Source of the DNA: Bacteroidetes bacterium HGW-Bacteroidetes-8
GTDB taxonomy: Bacteria > Bacteroidota > Bacteroidia > Bacteroidales > UBA932
NCBI GenBank assembly: GCA_002840895.1
Contig: PHCZ01000009.1
Span: 1 to 64,000 of the forward strand
DNA: 64,000 nucleotides
Reading direction: 5' to 3'
The notes beneath the pieces are model-generated. The model was not told where the DNA came from and ran no database searches. It worked only from the letters and a program-made list of their open reading frames with translations. Both the position numbers and the translations under genes were made by a program. Of the stretch, positions 8,828 to 18,228 are shown in pieces (positions within the stretch are counted from its first letter, which is position 1; each line of letters begins with the position of its first letter).

Positions 8828-10072
8828 CTACCTTGTTTGCGCAATGATTACTACAGGATTACTGTAGTCATCAATTTTTGAAGCCACCTCTTTAATAGAA
8901 CTGCCAAATTCACCATTATCACGGGCAAAATTAATGATTTCAACAGCGCTTTTGTGTGATATGAGTTCCTGATTTGAATTAGAAAACTTAGGCCAGAATG
9001 GTGGTCCTTGCTTAAAATCTTCACTTAGCCCGGGTACCCCTTTTACAGGCTGAGCCAAAATGAAAAATTTACCGTCAGTTTTACGGAATATTCCGTATGC
9101 GTCTGTCCGTACAGATTCATTTACAGTGCCATCGGGCAAATTAAATGTGCGAACAATGGGCTCTTTTGTTTGCCCTCTTAACATCATAGTTAAGAATAGA
9201 TTACCATCTGTCTCTGATAGATATGGGCTGATAGAGATAAAAGATCCATTTTTTGACATAAAATCTTCAAATGTGATTCTGTCCGGCTCCCTGTATTTAC
9301 CCTGATTAAAGAGATATGCAACACTCTTCTCCAGTTTACTATTGAGTGAAAAAATGGTATCTCCCTTCACCGAAAAATAACGAATCTCATTATTATACTT
9401 TACTATTACCGGGTGATTTATTCTCAGTGGAATTTCTGAGTTATCTGAGACTGAAGAGATAAAGTCAATTGGCCTGAATGTAACTGAGTCTCTGGTAATT
9501 GAAGAGCTATCATAGATAATTATCTCAGTAGAAGCATTATCTGTTAGAACAAAATGAGAAGCTGCAAAAATGGTATCTCCAAAATTTTCAAAACCGGTAA
9601 AATTCACCCCCTTTTTAGTAGCTTCAATAGACTGAACGAAATTGTGAAGTGAGTCGTAAATATTTACTCTTCCCGAAAAATCTAAAACTAATATATTACC
9701 TGTCACATCATCAACTTTAAAACTTCGTAGAACCACATATTCTCCGGGACCTCTCCCCTTTCTGTTTAAAGTTCTTAAGTGCATCCCTTCTCTGTCAAAA
9801 ACAAAGAGTTTATCGCTATTATCCGAAACATATATTTTATTGTTTTCACATACAATTTTCGAAATGTTACCGATGAGGATGCTATCACTTGTCTCAAGCG
9901 GTATGTACTCTATACTATTTGCAACTTCGCTCAACTTTACTACTTGAATAGTATTGATACTGTTTTCAATGTCAATAATTTTAAGAGCGGCGGCGTTATT
10001 ATTAGAGCTTGGATTACAAGCGATTACCATCACAGATAGAGCAGTTGCAAAAATCAAAAGTTTTCTTTTCAT
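8828..10072 (-). CDS. 6-bladed beta-propeller lipoprotein, array member 1
   Basis: A predicted exported lipoprotein of the Bacteroidota 6-bladed beta-propeller family (PF17170/DUF5128 type). The signal peptide ends in a lipobox with Cys19 (VIACN). The family start motif VVKLSEVANSIEYIPLETSD follows, and blade-like repeats such as KIYVSDNSDKLFVFDREG run through the protein. The C-terminus NPVVIIAQTR matches the other members. It is the last gene of a seven-gene minus-strand array, 8 bases after its upstream neighbour. No ligand or enzyme activity can be inferred; TonB-linked and peptidase contexts are known for relatives, but neither is present here. Confidence 0.85.
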   Translation of the reverse strand: MKRKLLIFATALSVMVIACNPSSNNNAAALKIIDIENSINTIQVVKLSEVANSIEYIPLETSDSILIGNISKIVCENNKIYVSDNSDKLFVFDREGMHLRTLNRKGRGPGEYVVLRSFKVDDVTGNILVLDFSGRVNIYDSLHNFVQSIEATKKGVNFTGFENFGDTIFAASHFVLTDNASTEIIIYDSSSITRDSVTFRPIDFISSVSDNSEIPLRINHPVIVKYNNEIRYFSVKGDTIFSLNSKLEKSVAYLFNQGKYREPDRITFEDFMSKNGSFISISPYLSETDGNLFLTMMLRGQTKEPIVRTFNLPDGTVNESVRTDAYGIFRKTDGKFFILAQPVKGVPGLSEDFKQGPPFWPKFSNSNQELISHKSAVEIINFARDNGEFGSSIKEVASKIDDYSNPVVIIAQTR

Positions 10073-10080
10073 TATTTATA

Positions 10081-11220
10081 CTATTTTAGTTTCATTCTTA
10101 AAATAACGTAGTTATCCTCCTCTTTCAAATTTTTAACCTGCTCTTCGTTTGTTATCAGTTTCATCGTCTCATCCGACATATTTAAAAGAGTTTTAGGTTG
10201 AACTATTGTAAAAATTTCATCTTTCTCGGTAAGTAGACCCGATAGTAAAAGAGCATTGCTTGCTTGGGAATCTGTATATTTGATCCACTCCCATCTATTT
10301 GCGATTTTGTCTTTGATCATACAAAGCAGAAACGACTCTCCTTTATTGAAAACAGTATGTGCAGATAGTATATATTTGTGATTCTCATAAAAATAAAAAA
10401 CCACAGAGAAGACAGAGTTCATAGCGTTTATAAATCCACTCTTTTGATCCATCATCTGCTCTAAGAGCTCTTTTGCTGTTTTATACTCTTTCATATTGTA
10501 AACAACAGAAGGAGAAGCAGATAAACCGGATATTCTATAAACAGTATCTGTGAAACAGTCATTGAATGAAAGGAAATCTTTACAAGACGATGTAATTGCT
10601 TTAACTCCTTCCATATTCTGGAAAAACTTTTTCTCCTTTAGCAAAACTCTTACATTTTTTCCTAGTGAATCTGCAAATATAAGCCTCCCTTGAGCGTTAT
10701 TAAAACCGTTATAAATAATAGAGCCCTCTTTGTAACTGAACACCTGGAGCGGTTTCTCATCAAACAAACGTTTAGAGACAAACTTTCCATTATGGTTGAA
10801 TCTAAAAATGGAATAGGACGGTCGCGCAGATAGAAGAGAAACACCCTTTTTGTCAACCTCAATATTGACAATGTCATTAAACTCCTGAGGGCCTCTACCC
10901 GATGCCCCAACACTATTCAAAAATTTGCCATTACTGTCAAATCTCAAAATTTTATAAATTCCAAGTGTGTTATAAACATAAAACTGGCTGTTAAAAATCT
11001 CGAGTCTGGGATATTTATCTATCAGAGAAAGCTTTGTTGTCTCTAAAGGTATCACCTCAATCTCCTTAACAAATGTTTCAAAGAATTGCTCATAGGGAAT
11101 CTCCTTTTTGAGATCTACTATTTCAATTTTACTCTTAGTTGCTGCAGATTGTCCGTATCCGTTAAGAGAAAAAAGGAGAGAGAGAGTGAGTGAGAGAGTT
11201 AAAATTATCTGTTTGTTCAT
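10081..11220 (-). CDS. 6-bladed beta-propeller exported protein, array member 2
   Basis: The most divergent and shortest (379 residues) member of the propeller array. It has a cleavable signal peptide (about residues 1-23, ending GYGQ) but no lipobox Cys, so it should be periplasmic or secreted rather than lipid-anchored. The conserved IEVIPLETTKLSLIDKYPRL block and an RFDSNGKFLNSVGASGRGPQ blade signature support the family. Spacing to the next members is 8 and 25 bases, so co-transcription is likely. Confidence 0.8.
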   Translation of the reverse strand: MNKQIILTLSLTLSLLFSLNGYGQSAATKSKIEIVDLKKEIPYEQFFETFVKEIEVIPLETTKLSLIDKYPRLEIFNSQFYVYNTLGIYKILRFDSNGKFLNSVGASGRGPQEFNDIVNIEVDKKGVSLLSARPSYSIFRFNHNGKFVSKRLFDEKPLQVFSYKEGSIIYNGFNNAQGRLIFADSLGKNVRVLLKEKKFFQNMEGVKAITSSCKDFLSFNDCFTDTVYRISGLSASPSVVYNMKEYKTAKELLEQMMDQKSGFINAMNSVFSVVFYFYENHKYILSAHTVFNKGESFLLCMIKDKIANRWEWIKYTDSQASNALLLSGLLTEKDEIFTIVQPKTLLNMSDETMKLITNEEQVKNLKEEDNYVILRMKLK

Positions 11221-11245
11221 AGTTGTAAAAAAATCTGTATTTAAA

Positions 11246-12547
11246 TTATCTCATTTTTGCAATAGCAACAATCGGGTTATCGGTATCTTTGAGCCCCTTA
11301 ACTATCTCCTGAAGCTCTCCCTTTACATCATTTTTTGAAGCAAAATCGATAATTTGAACAGCGGTAAAGAGTGCAGATGCGTGGAAATCAGCCGAGATAC
11401 TTGTGGGTAGAAAAGCCGGACCATCTTGCAAATTATCCCTAAAACCGATACTCCCCTTTACCGGCTGGCTAAGAAAGGTAAACTTGCCCGATTTTTTATT
11501 ATAAAGAGCGTAACTGTCGGTATGTCTTCTCGACTCCAATCCACGGACAGTAGGACTCATCAGCTCATAAGGATCGTGACAAAAATCTCTCATACCGAAT
11601 TGAAGAATAATATTCTCTTCCGTTTCGATAAAATACCTGACTCTCATATCAATATGATTACCATCCAGATAGGTTATGTGATCTCTTTTTTCAGATACAT
11701 TTTTGTATTTCCCGTAATTGATACGAAAAGCCGGTGAATAGTTCAAGTGAGAATCCAATGTAAAAATTGTATCGTTTCCGGGTGTAATCAGCCTCACACT
11801 ATTTTTGAATGGGTGTAATTCAGGAGGGAATACTCTATAGTGACTCCCCACATTTACCGTTGATAAGCTACCATCCGATGCTCTAAGAACCATTGTTTGC
11901 TTGAATATTTTTTCATATTCAGGTATTATTGGCATTAGGATATTCTTAATTACATTAAAGTTAGAGTCATAAACTATTGCAAAAATCTGCAGTGAATCTT
12001 TATGGCGAGGAGCAGCCGAACCTATAAAAATAGTATCGTTTAAATTTATTGTCTTTTCTTGAGTTGTAGACTTAATTCGTGGAACCTCTTTACTCTTTTC
12101 AAAGTTCCCGTCACGATCAAAAAAAAGAAGTCTATCCTTAGAATCAAGTGTTGATGTCTGAATAGTCATTCCGCCTGTATATGGCATTACCCTTATATAG
12201 GAAGTATGTTGGGATTCATTTGGGCCTCTGCCACTTTTGTCGAATGTAAACAAAAACTTCCCATCCTTGTCGAAAACCTTAATAATCTGTCTTGTAGAAA
12301 AAACATAAATTCTATCATTTTCATAAAACACATTGGGGAAAAAACCAATGAGAGATTCCTTTGTTGTCTCCAGTTTGACATAGCGGATATCACTAGCAAC
12401 CTCGCTCAGGTTTACAATTTTTCCCTTGCCCACCTCAGATGCGAGATCTATTACCGCTACCCCGCCGCTCTCGGTGGCTGGCTGTGATTTGCATCCGTTC
12501 ACAGCAATAATAGCTGTTAAAATGAGGATTCCTAAAATACTTTTCAT
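11246..12547 (-). CDS. 6-bladed beta-propeller lipoprotein, array member 3 (type A)
   Basis: A lipoprotein with Cys19 in the lipobox (AVNGCK). I chose the ATG at 12547 because the close paralogue at 13944-15242 starts at the same point; an in-frame ATG at 12562 adds five residues. Both ends are very close to member 5 (VNLSEVASDIRYVKLETT near the N-terminus, FASKNDVKGELQEIVKGL near the C-terminus), while the middle, about residues 200-300, differs more. The pair members 3-4 parallels the pair 5-6, indicating duplication of a two-gene unit. Confidence 0.85.
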   Translation of the reverse strand: MKSILGILILTAIIAVNGCKSQPATESGGVAVIDLASEVGKGKIVNLSEVASDIRYVKLETTKESLIGFFPNVFYENDRIYVFSTRQIIKVFDKDGKFLFTFDKSGRGPNESQHTSYIRVMPYTGGMTIQTSTLDSKDRLLFFDRDGNFEKSKEVPRIKSTTQEKTINLNDTIFIGSAAPRHKDSLQIFAIVYDSNFNVIKNILMPIIPEYEKIFKQTMVLRASDGSLSTVNVGSHYRVFPPELHPFKNSVRLITPGNDTIFTLDSHLNYSPAFRINYGKYKNVSEKRDHITYLDGNHIDMRVRYFIETEENIILQFGMRDFCHDPYELMSPTVRGLESRRHTDSYALYNKKSGKFTFLSQPVKGSIGFRDNLQDGPAFLPTSISADFHASALFTAVQIIDFASKNDVKGELQEIVKGLKDTDNPIVAIAKMR

Positions 12548-12635
12548 ACGTAAATATCTCATTATTTATGTTTCACACCTTATCTACCATAAACTGGGTA
12601 TTTATACCTTATCTCCCATATACAGGCATTTATAA

Positions 12636-13916
12636 CTATTTCATTTTCACCAGAACTACTACCGGATTGTCAAATTCGTTAAGGTTATTGGCAATGGATT
12701 TCAATTTTGGAGATACCGGGTTTGATTGTGCAAAGCTCTTAAGCTTATCCGGATAAATAATTGAAATTGCATACATCTCAGAAGATAAACAGCTCGGGAA
12801 AAAGGGAGGTCCCGACTCAAAATCCTCTTTAAACCCCGGTTTAGCCGGCATTGGTGTATTCATAAGGGTAAGCTCTCCACTGTTTTTATCGTAAAGTGCA
12901 AAGCTTTTGGTATTTTTGGATGAGCCCTTTCCATTTGGACTTACAGTCTCTAGTGGCTCGTGAGCAAAACTCCTAAGGTTAAATTCCATCAGGATAAAAT
13001 TATCCGTTTCATAACAGATGCCTCGTTCTAAACTAATATGGTCTCCCTTAGAGTAGTGTCCATCAAACTCTTCGGGATTTTTGTATTTACCGAAATTTAC
13101 TACATAGACAGGAGAGTAGTTGAGAGAACGGTCTATTGAAAAAATTGTATCATTTTCATAAAAGAAAAATCTCAGAAACTCTTTATATCTATATGCTAAA
13201 GGGTATACTCTATAATTTTTTTCAAGAGCAAACATTACTCCATTTTTCCCGGATAACTCAATAAGTCTATCGTACTTTTTTTTATAGTAATCTAATTTTG
13301 GCTTGTAAAGCCTCTTCACAACAGTTCCACTACTATCAAAAACCTTCGCATAAGCCTCTACTGAATCAACGATTGAGATAGGATATTTTATAATAAACTT
13401 ATTATCATCCAATTTAAAAAATTTGGTATTTAAAACATTTTGAATGGAGTCAGATAAGTACCTGCTCAATAGTGTGCCTTCAGGAGAGTAAGTTAGAATA
13501 GAGGCTGTTTGATCGGAACAAAAAGCGTGTAATAAAATATTACTATTGTGTGGATCAACATCATTGGATGAAATGTAATTATACTCCTGTGGACCATTGC
13601 CTCTCCTATCGAAAGTTAGTAAGTGCTTCCCGTTTGAATCAAAAATCACAATATTATTATTCGTAAAGAGATAGATTCTATCATTCTCAAAGTAGATTTT
13701 ATTCACATTTGATATCAAGGACTCCTTCTTAGTCTCCAGAGGTATATATCTGATCTCAGTTGCAACATCACTCAGGTTGAAAACCTTTCCGGAGCCAACT
13801 GCAGATTCTAAATCAATCATAGGTATTTTTGAGGCCGTTACATTAGGATTGGAGTCGCAAGATTGAATTAATACAGCAATTAGCAGAGAAACAAAGAAGA
13901 TAAATTTTTTGGTCAT
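12636..13916 (-). CDS. 6-bladed beta-propeller lipoprotein, array member 4 (type B)
   Basis: A lipoprotein with Cys20 in the lipobox (LIQSCD). The family motif FNLSDVATEIRYIPLETK is clear. The last ~110 residues (from SFALYDKNSGELTLM to the end) are almost identical to member 6, and the first 60 are also close, but about residues 75-300 have diverged strongly. This mosaic fits gene conversion at the ends or diversifying selection in the middle. The gap to member 3 is 88 bases, the largest in the array. Confidence 0.85.
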   Translation of the reverse strand: MTKKFIFFVSLLIAVLIQSCDSNPNVTASKIPMIDLESAVGSGKVFNLSDVATEIRYIPLETKKESLISNVNKIYFENDRIYLFTNNNIVIFDSNGKHLLTFDRRGNGPQEYNYISSNDVDPHNSNILLHAFCSDQTASILTYSPEGTLLSRYLSDSIQNVLNTKFFKLDDNKFIIKYPISIVDSVEAYAKVFDSSGTVVKRLYKPKLDYYKKKYDRLIELSGKNGVMFALEKNYRVYPLAYRYKEFLRFFFYENDTIFSIDRSLNYSPVYVVNFGKYKNPEEFDGHYSKGDHISLERGICYETDNFILMEFNLRSFAHEPLETVSPNGKGSSKNTKSFALYDKNSGELTLMNTPMPAKPGFKEDFESGPPFFPSCLSSEMYAISIIYPDKLKSFAQSNPVSPKLKSIANNLNEFDNPVVVLVKMK

Positions 13917-13943
13917 ATCAATAAATGTTAAATAATTAGCTAA

Positions 13944-15242
13944 TTATCTCATCTTAGCGATAGCTATAACCGGGTTATCGGTATCATTGAGCCCCTTAAC
14001 TATCTTCCGAAGCTCTCCCTTTACTTCATTTTTTGCGGCAAAATCTATGATTTCAGAAGCGGTAAAGAGTGCAGATGCTTGAAAATCAGACGATATACTT
14101 ATAGGCAGAAAAGCCGGACCATCTTGCAAATCCTCCTTAAATCCGAGCATCCCCTTTACAGGCTGGTTAAGAAAAGTAAACTTGCCCGATTTTTTGTTAT
14201 AAAGAGCGTAGCAGTCGGTATGTCTTCTAGGTTGCAACCCCCTGGTAGTGGAAACCATCAACTCATAGGGCTCGTGACAAAAATTTCTCATATAGAACTG
14301 AAGAATTATATTCTCTTGTGTCTCTATAAAAAAATTCTTTACTATACTAATGTGATCACCATCAAGTTTCGTAATATTATCTCTTTTTGCAGATATATTT
14401 TTGTACTTCCCGTAATTGATACTAAAAGCCGGTGAATAGTTCAACTGAGAATCTAATGTAAAAATTGTATCGTTTCCGGCTGTTATCAACCTCACACTAT
14501 TTTTAAATATATATAATTCAGGTGGTTTAACTGAATAATAAATCCTACCAGGTAGCATTGATATAGTACCATCCGGCGCTCTGGAAGCCATAACTTCCTG
14601 TACCATTTGTTCATATTCAGGAATAAATGGCATTAGGATATTTTTAACTACGTTAAAGGTAGAGTCATAAACTATTGCAAAAATCTGCAGTGAATCTTTA
14701 TGGCGTGGAGCAGCAGAACCTATAAAAATAGAATCGTTTAAATTTATTGTCCTCTCTTGACTTGTAGCTTTAATTCGTGGAACCTCCTTACTCTTTTCAA
14801 AGTTCCCGTCACGATCAAAAAAAAGAAGTTTATCCTTAGAATCAAGCGAGAATGTCTGAACAGTAATACCACCGGTATATGGCATTATCCTCATATTGGA
14901 AGCAAATTGATATTCATTTGGGCCATTTCCACTCTTGTCGAATGTAAACAGAAATTTTCCATCCTTGTCAAATACCTTTATCATCTTTGAAGAGATAACG
15001 TAAATTCTATCATTTTCATAAAACACTTTTGGATATGCTCCAATGAGGGAACCCTCTGTTGTCTCCAGTTTGACATAGCGGATATCACTTGCAACCTCAC
15101 TCAGGTTCACGATTTTCCCCTTGCCCACCTCAGATGCGAGATCTATTACCGCTACCCCGCCGCCTTCGGTGGCTGGTTGTGATTTGCATCCGTTTACAGC
15201 AACAATGGCTGTCATAATGAGGATTCCTAAAATACTTTTCAT
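13944..15242 (-). CDS. 6-bladed beta-propeller lipoprotein, array member 5 (type A)
   Basis: The type-A paralogue of member 3, with lipobox Cys19 (AVNGCK). It shares with member 3 near-identical N- and C-terminal stretches and a long shared block around KSKEVPRIK with INLND and FIGSAAPRHKDSLQ. It lies 17 bases after member 6 and 27 bases before member 4 in the transcription direction. Function is unknown beyond an exported propeller. Confidence 0.85.
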   Translation of the reverse strand: MKSILGILIMTAIVAVNGCKSQPATEGGGVAVIDLASEVGKGKIVNLSEVASDIRYVKLETTEGSLIGAYPKVFYENDRIYVISSKMIKVFDKDGKFLFTFDKSGNGPNEYQFASNMRIMPYTGGITVQTFSLDSKDKLLFFDRDGNFEKSKEVPRIKATSQERTINLNDSIFIGSAAPRHKDSLQIFAIVYDSTFNVVKNILMPFIPEYEQMVQEVMASRAPDGTISMLPGRIYYSVKPPELYIFKNSVRLITAGNDTIFTLDSQLNYSPAFSINYGKYKNISAKRDNITKLDGDHISIVKNFFIETQENIILQFYMRNFCHEPYELMVSTTRGLQPRRHTDCYALYNKKSGKFTFLNQPVKGMLGFKEDLQDGPAFLPISISSDFQASALFTASEIIDFAAKNEVKGELRKIVKGLNDTDNPVIAIAKMR

Positions 15243-15259
15243 ACGTATATGTTTTATAA

Positions 15260-16555
15260 CTATTTCATTTTCACCAGAACTACAACCGGATTATCAAACT
15301 CTTTAAGGTTATTGGCAATGGATTTCAATTTTGGAGATACCGGGTTTGATTGTGCAAAGCTCTTTAGCTTATCCGGATAAATAATTGAAATTGCATACAT
15401 CTCAGAAGATAAATAGCTCGGGAAAAAGGGAGGTCCCGACTCAAAATCCTCTTTAAACCCCGGTTTAGCAGGCATTGGTGTGTTCATAAGGGTAAGCTCT
15501 CCACTGTTTTTATCGTAGAGTGCAAAGCTTTTGGTGTTTTTGGATGTGCCCTTTCCATTTTGGGTTGGTATCTCAAATGGATCGTGAGCAAAACTCCTTA
15601 AATTGAATTGAGTGAGTATTAAACTGCCGGTTTCAAAAAAAAGATTTGAACTTATACTAACGTGCTCACCCTTTGTAATATTTGAACCTAACTCAGATGG
15701 GTTCTTATACTTACCATAATTTATCGCTAAAAAAGGGGTGTAATTAAGGGCAGTGTCAATAGTAAAAATCGTATCACTCAGAGAAAGAAAAATCCTCATT
15801 TTATCTTCGTATCTATATGCTCTGGGAGGTATTCTCATAGTAGATCTTGTAGTGTACGATGTACTGAAACTCATTCCATTTTTTTGAACTACTGGGGATG
15901 GAAGATTCGTATAAGCATCATTAAAATCTTTTAAACTGGGCTTATTCACACTCTTAAGAATATTGCCGGTTAAATCCTGAACCTGAGCATAAACTTCTGT
16001 TGTATCTTCTATTGAGACACTAAATGTAGTTAATATTTTATCATCCAAACATCTAAAAGAGATATCACTCATACTTCTCCCTGTTGAATTAAGCGAGTAT
16101 TTATCCTCTAATTTTCCATCTACAGAGTAACTTAATAATGAGAATGCTTGATCCTGGCAAAAAGCAGTGAGTAAAATATTGCCAGTTTTAGGATCTACAT
16201 CGTAAGATTTAAACCCCATATACTCATCCGGGCCCCTGCCGGTTCTGTTAAATGTTTTCAAATGCTTACCACAAGAGTCAAAGATGATGAAGTTCTTGAA
16301 TGATATCACATAAAACATCCCTTTTTCATACACCACAGAAAGATAATCAGACATCATTGAGTTATCATTTGTCTCCAGAGGTATATATCTGATCTCTGTT
16401 GCAACATCACTCAGGTTGAAAACCCTACCTGAACCTATTGCAGATTCTAAATCAATCACAGGTATTTTTGAGGCAGTTACATTAGGATTGGAGTCGCAAG
16501 ATTGTATTAATGACGCAATTAATACAGAAACAAAAAAGGTTAATCTTTTCGTCAT
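15260..16555 (-). CDS. 6-bladed beta-propeller lipoprotein, array member 6 (type B)
   Basis: The type-B paralogue of member 4, with lipobox Cys20 (LIQSCD). The signal peptide, the next ~40 residues and the C-terminal ~110 residues match member 4 almost exactly, whereas the central blades share only the general pattern. It ends VVVLVKMK like member 4. It is preceded by member 7 with a 34-base gap. Confidence 0.85.
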   Translation of the reverse strand: MTKRLTFFVSVLIASLIQSCDSNPNVTASKIPVIDLESAIGSGRVFNLSDVATEIRYIPLETNDNSMMSDYLSVVYEKGMFYVISFKNFIIFDSCGKHLKTFNRTGRGPDEYMGFKSYDVDPKTGNILLTAFCQDQAFSLLSYSVDGKLEDKYSLNSTGRSMSDISFRCLDDKILTTFSVSIEDTTEVYAQVQDLTGNILKSVNKPSLKDFNDAYTNLPSPVVQKNGMSFSTSYTTRSTMRIPPRAYRYEDKMRIFLSLSDTIFTIDTALNYTPFLAINYGKYKNPSELGSNITKGEHVSISSNLFFETGSLILTQFNLRSFAHDPFEIPTQNGKGTSKNTKSFALYDKNSGELTLMNTPMPAKPGFKEDFESGPPFFPSYLSSEMYAISIIYPDKLKSFAQSNPVSPKLKSIANNLKEFDNPVVVLVKMK

Positions 16556-16589
16556 ATCTATAAAGATTCAATAATTACTAAATTCTTAT

Positions 16590-17852
16590 TTACTTTGGAA
16601 TTGCGATTACCACAACCGGGTTGTCCTCTTCGCTGAGTTTTGATGCAATAGCATCAACTTTAGTTTTATCTCCCTTTTTTTCTGAACAATAATTCATTAA
16701 GTAAGAAGCTGACATAAAAGATATTAACTCATTTTTCGAATTTATGCTTTTAGGCCAAAACTCAGGGCCATATTGAATGTTCTCGACCAATCCGCTCTTC
16801 TCTTTATAAGGTCTTTTAAGGAGTCTTAACTCTTTGTTTTTTTTATCGTATATGGCTTTAACATCTGTATGTTTTAAAATATGTGTTTTATTTCCGGGTC
16901 CTAGTAGTGTGGTTGAGGTTTCAAATGGCTCCGGAGCAAGCCCCCTAAAATAAAAATTCAGGAAAAGATAGTTGGTTGATTCAATAGGCGAAGATCTTGA
17001 AATTATTTTATCGTCTTCTAAAATCATCTTTTCATACTTGTCATCACCGCTTTTATATCCATACTTACCAAAATTGAAAATGTATTCAGGGGTGATTTTA
17101 TATTTTGAATCAATAGTTATAATTGTATCATTATTGGCTCTTTCTGCCCTGATGCTCTCACCGTACTTATAGAAACTGTATTGATATCCTTGAAAAACCA
17201 GCATTAATGGGCTACCAGGTTTTGATACATTTGTTGCCTTCTGTGAATATGTATGTAAGTTTTGGTGTTTACCATCTTTATACAGTATTGAATTTGTAGA
17301 TAACATAGATGTCATCCCTTCTACATCGATGTGTTTCGACCAATTAACCAAGAATACTCCATCTTTAATTTTAAAAAAAGTATTGAGGGTCGTTGCTTCC
17401 GGAATCTTCTCAATTTTATAAATAAAATTCCCTTTAATATCATATTCAAAGACTCCCTGAGAAGATAGAATGCAAATATTTTCGGATACAGGGTCAACCA
17501 AAAAAGATATAATACCGGTATGCTCCTGAGGTCCCCTGCCAAATCTATCAACCTTACCTATAAAGTTACCTTTGATATCAAAAACTAATATTGATTTATT
17601 ATCAGAAAGAATGAAGATTTTATTCTTCTCAACTATAATCCTAATAATCGTTTTTATTAAAGACTCCTTTTTTGTTTCAAGCGGTATATATTGAATATCC
17701 TTCGCATAATTGCTCAAATAATCAATCTTTTCGCCTCCAATCGCTTTTACCACATCTATATTTATAGCCTTACTGTTTTGTGCAGATAGGCTATTAATAG
17801 ATGATACCGACAATAAAACTAACATTGTTAAGCCTTTACAAAACAATATCAT
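16590..17852 (-). CDS. 6-bladed beta-propeller exported protein, array member 7
   Basis: The first transcribed gene of the array. The ATG at 17852 gives a compact signal peptide (MILFCKGLTMLVLLS...NSLSAQ); an upstream ATG at 17915 would add 21 residues and cannot be excluded. No lipobox Cys is seen. Family motifs include DYLSNYAKDIQYIPLETK and IGKVDRFGRGPQEH. It lies 34 bases from member 6. I did not find an exact TAnnTTTG element upstream, so the promoter of the array is not placed. Confidence 0.82.
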   Translation of the reverse strand: MILFCKGLTMLVLLSVSSINSLSAQNSKAINIDVVKAIGGEKIDYLSNYAKDIQYIPLETKKESLIKTIIRIIVEKNKIFILSDNKSILVFDIKGNFIGKVDRFGRGPQEHTGIISFLVDPVSENICILSSQGVFEYDIKGNFIYKIEKIPEATTLNTFFKIKDGVFLVNWSKHIDVEGMTSMLSTNSILYKDGKHQNLHTYSQKATNVSKPGSPLMLVFQGYQYSFYKYGESIRAERANNDTIITIDSKYKITPEYIFNFGKYGYKSGDDKYEKMILEDDKIISRSSPIESTNYLFLNFYFRGLAPEPFETSTTLLGPGNKTHILKHTDVKAIYDKKNKELRLLKRPYKEKSGLVENIQYGPEFWPKSINSKNELISFMSASYLMNYCSEKKGDKTKVDAIASKLSEEDNPVVVIAIPK

Positions 17853-18053
17853 AATTTTATTTCTAAATGCAGATACTTGGGAAATTGAAAAATTTCTTTT
17901 TGAAGAGAGTTCCATAATGATATGTCGTTATTGTGATTATTCTGTTTCTCCCCTCTGTTCCCAAATTTTGATGCAATTATTGTCGCCTCGTCCTCTCATA
18001 AATTGCTTATAAACAAGCTCTCAAAAAACGTTCCAAGAATTGCGCTGGAATAT

Positions 18054-18095
18054 GTGGTCTGCTGCGCAGGTGTGTCACCCGCTGCGCGGGAAAAC
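18054..18095 (+). repeat. dispersed palindromic repeat, family 2, copy 2
   Basis: TGTGGTCTGCTGCGCAGG, then a TGTGTCAC spacer and CCCGCTGCGCGGG. CTGCGCAG is a perfect palindrome and CCCGC-TGC-GCGGG a perfect hairpin. It lies in the 297-base gene-free gap between the propeller array and the RsmF-like gene. Confidence 0.7.
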
Positions 18096-18104
18096 AAAAC
18101 CGGG

Positions 18105-18228
18105 CTTTGGCAGTGTTTGATGAAAGCTGTTGACAAACAATATGTTACAAAACCCAGTTTTCCAAATATGGAAAACTGGGTTTTGCAAGTAACTGTATTA
18201 TATTTATTTACATCAAACACTGCCAAAG
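18105..18228. repeat. 18-bp inverted repeat enclosing a strong hairpin
   Basis: CTTTGGCAGTGTTTGATG at 18105-18122 is repeated perfectly in inverted orientation at 18211-18228. The second arm includes the last codons and stop of the RsmF-like gene. Inside lies AAAACCCAGTTTTCCA (18149-18164) with its exact complement at 18169-18184 and a 4-base loop. The outer arms can pair to form a long stem or cruciform. Confidence 0.8.
18149..18184 (-). terminator. possible terminator of the RsmF-like gene
   Basis: A 16-bp perfect stem with a 4-base loop, ending in GGGTTTTG on the minus strand, starts about 28 bases after the stop of the minus-strand methyltransferase gene. The stem is strong but the T-run is short (four), so the assignment is moderate. 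Confidence 0.5.
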
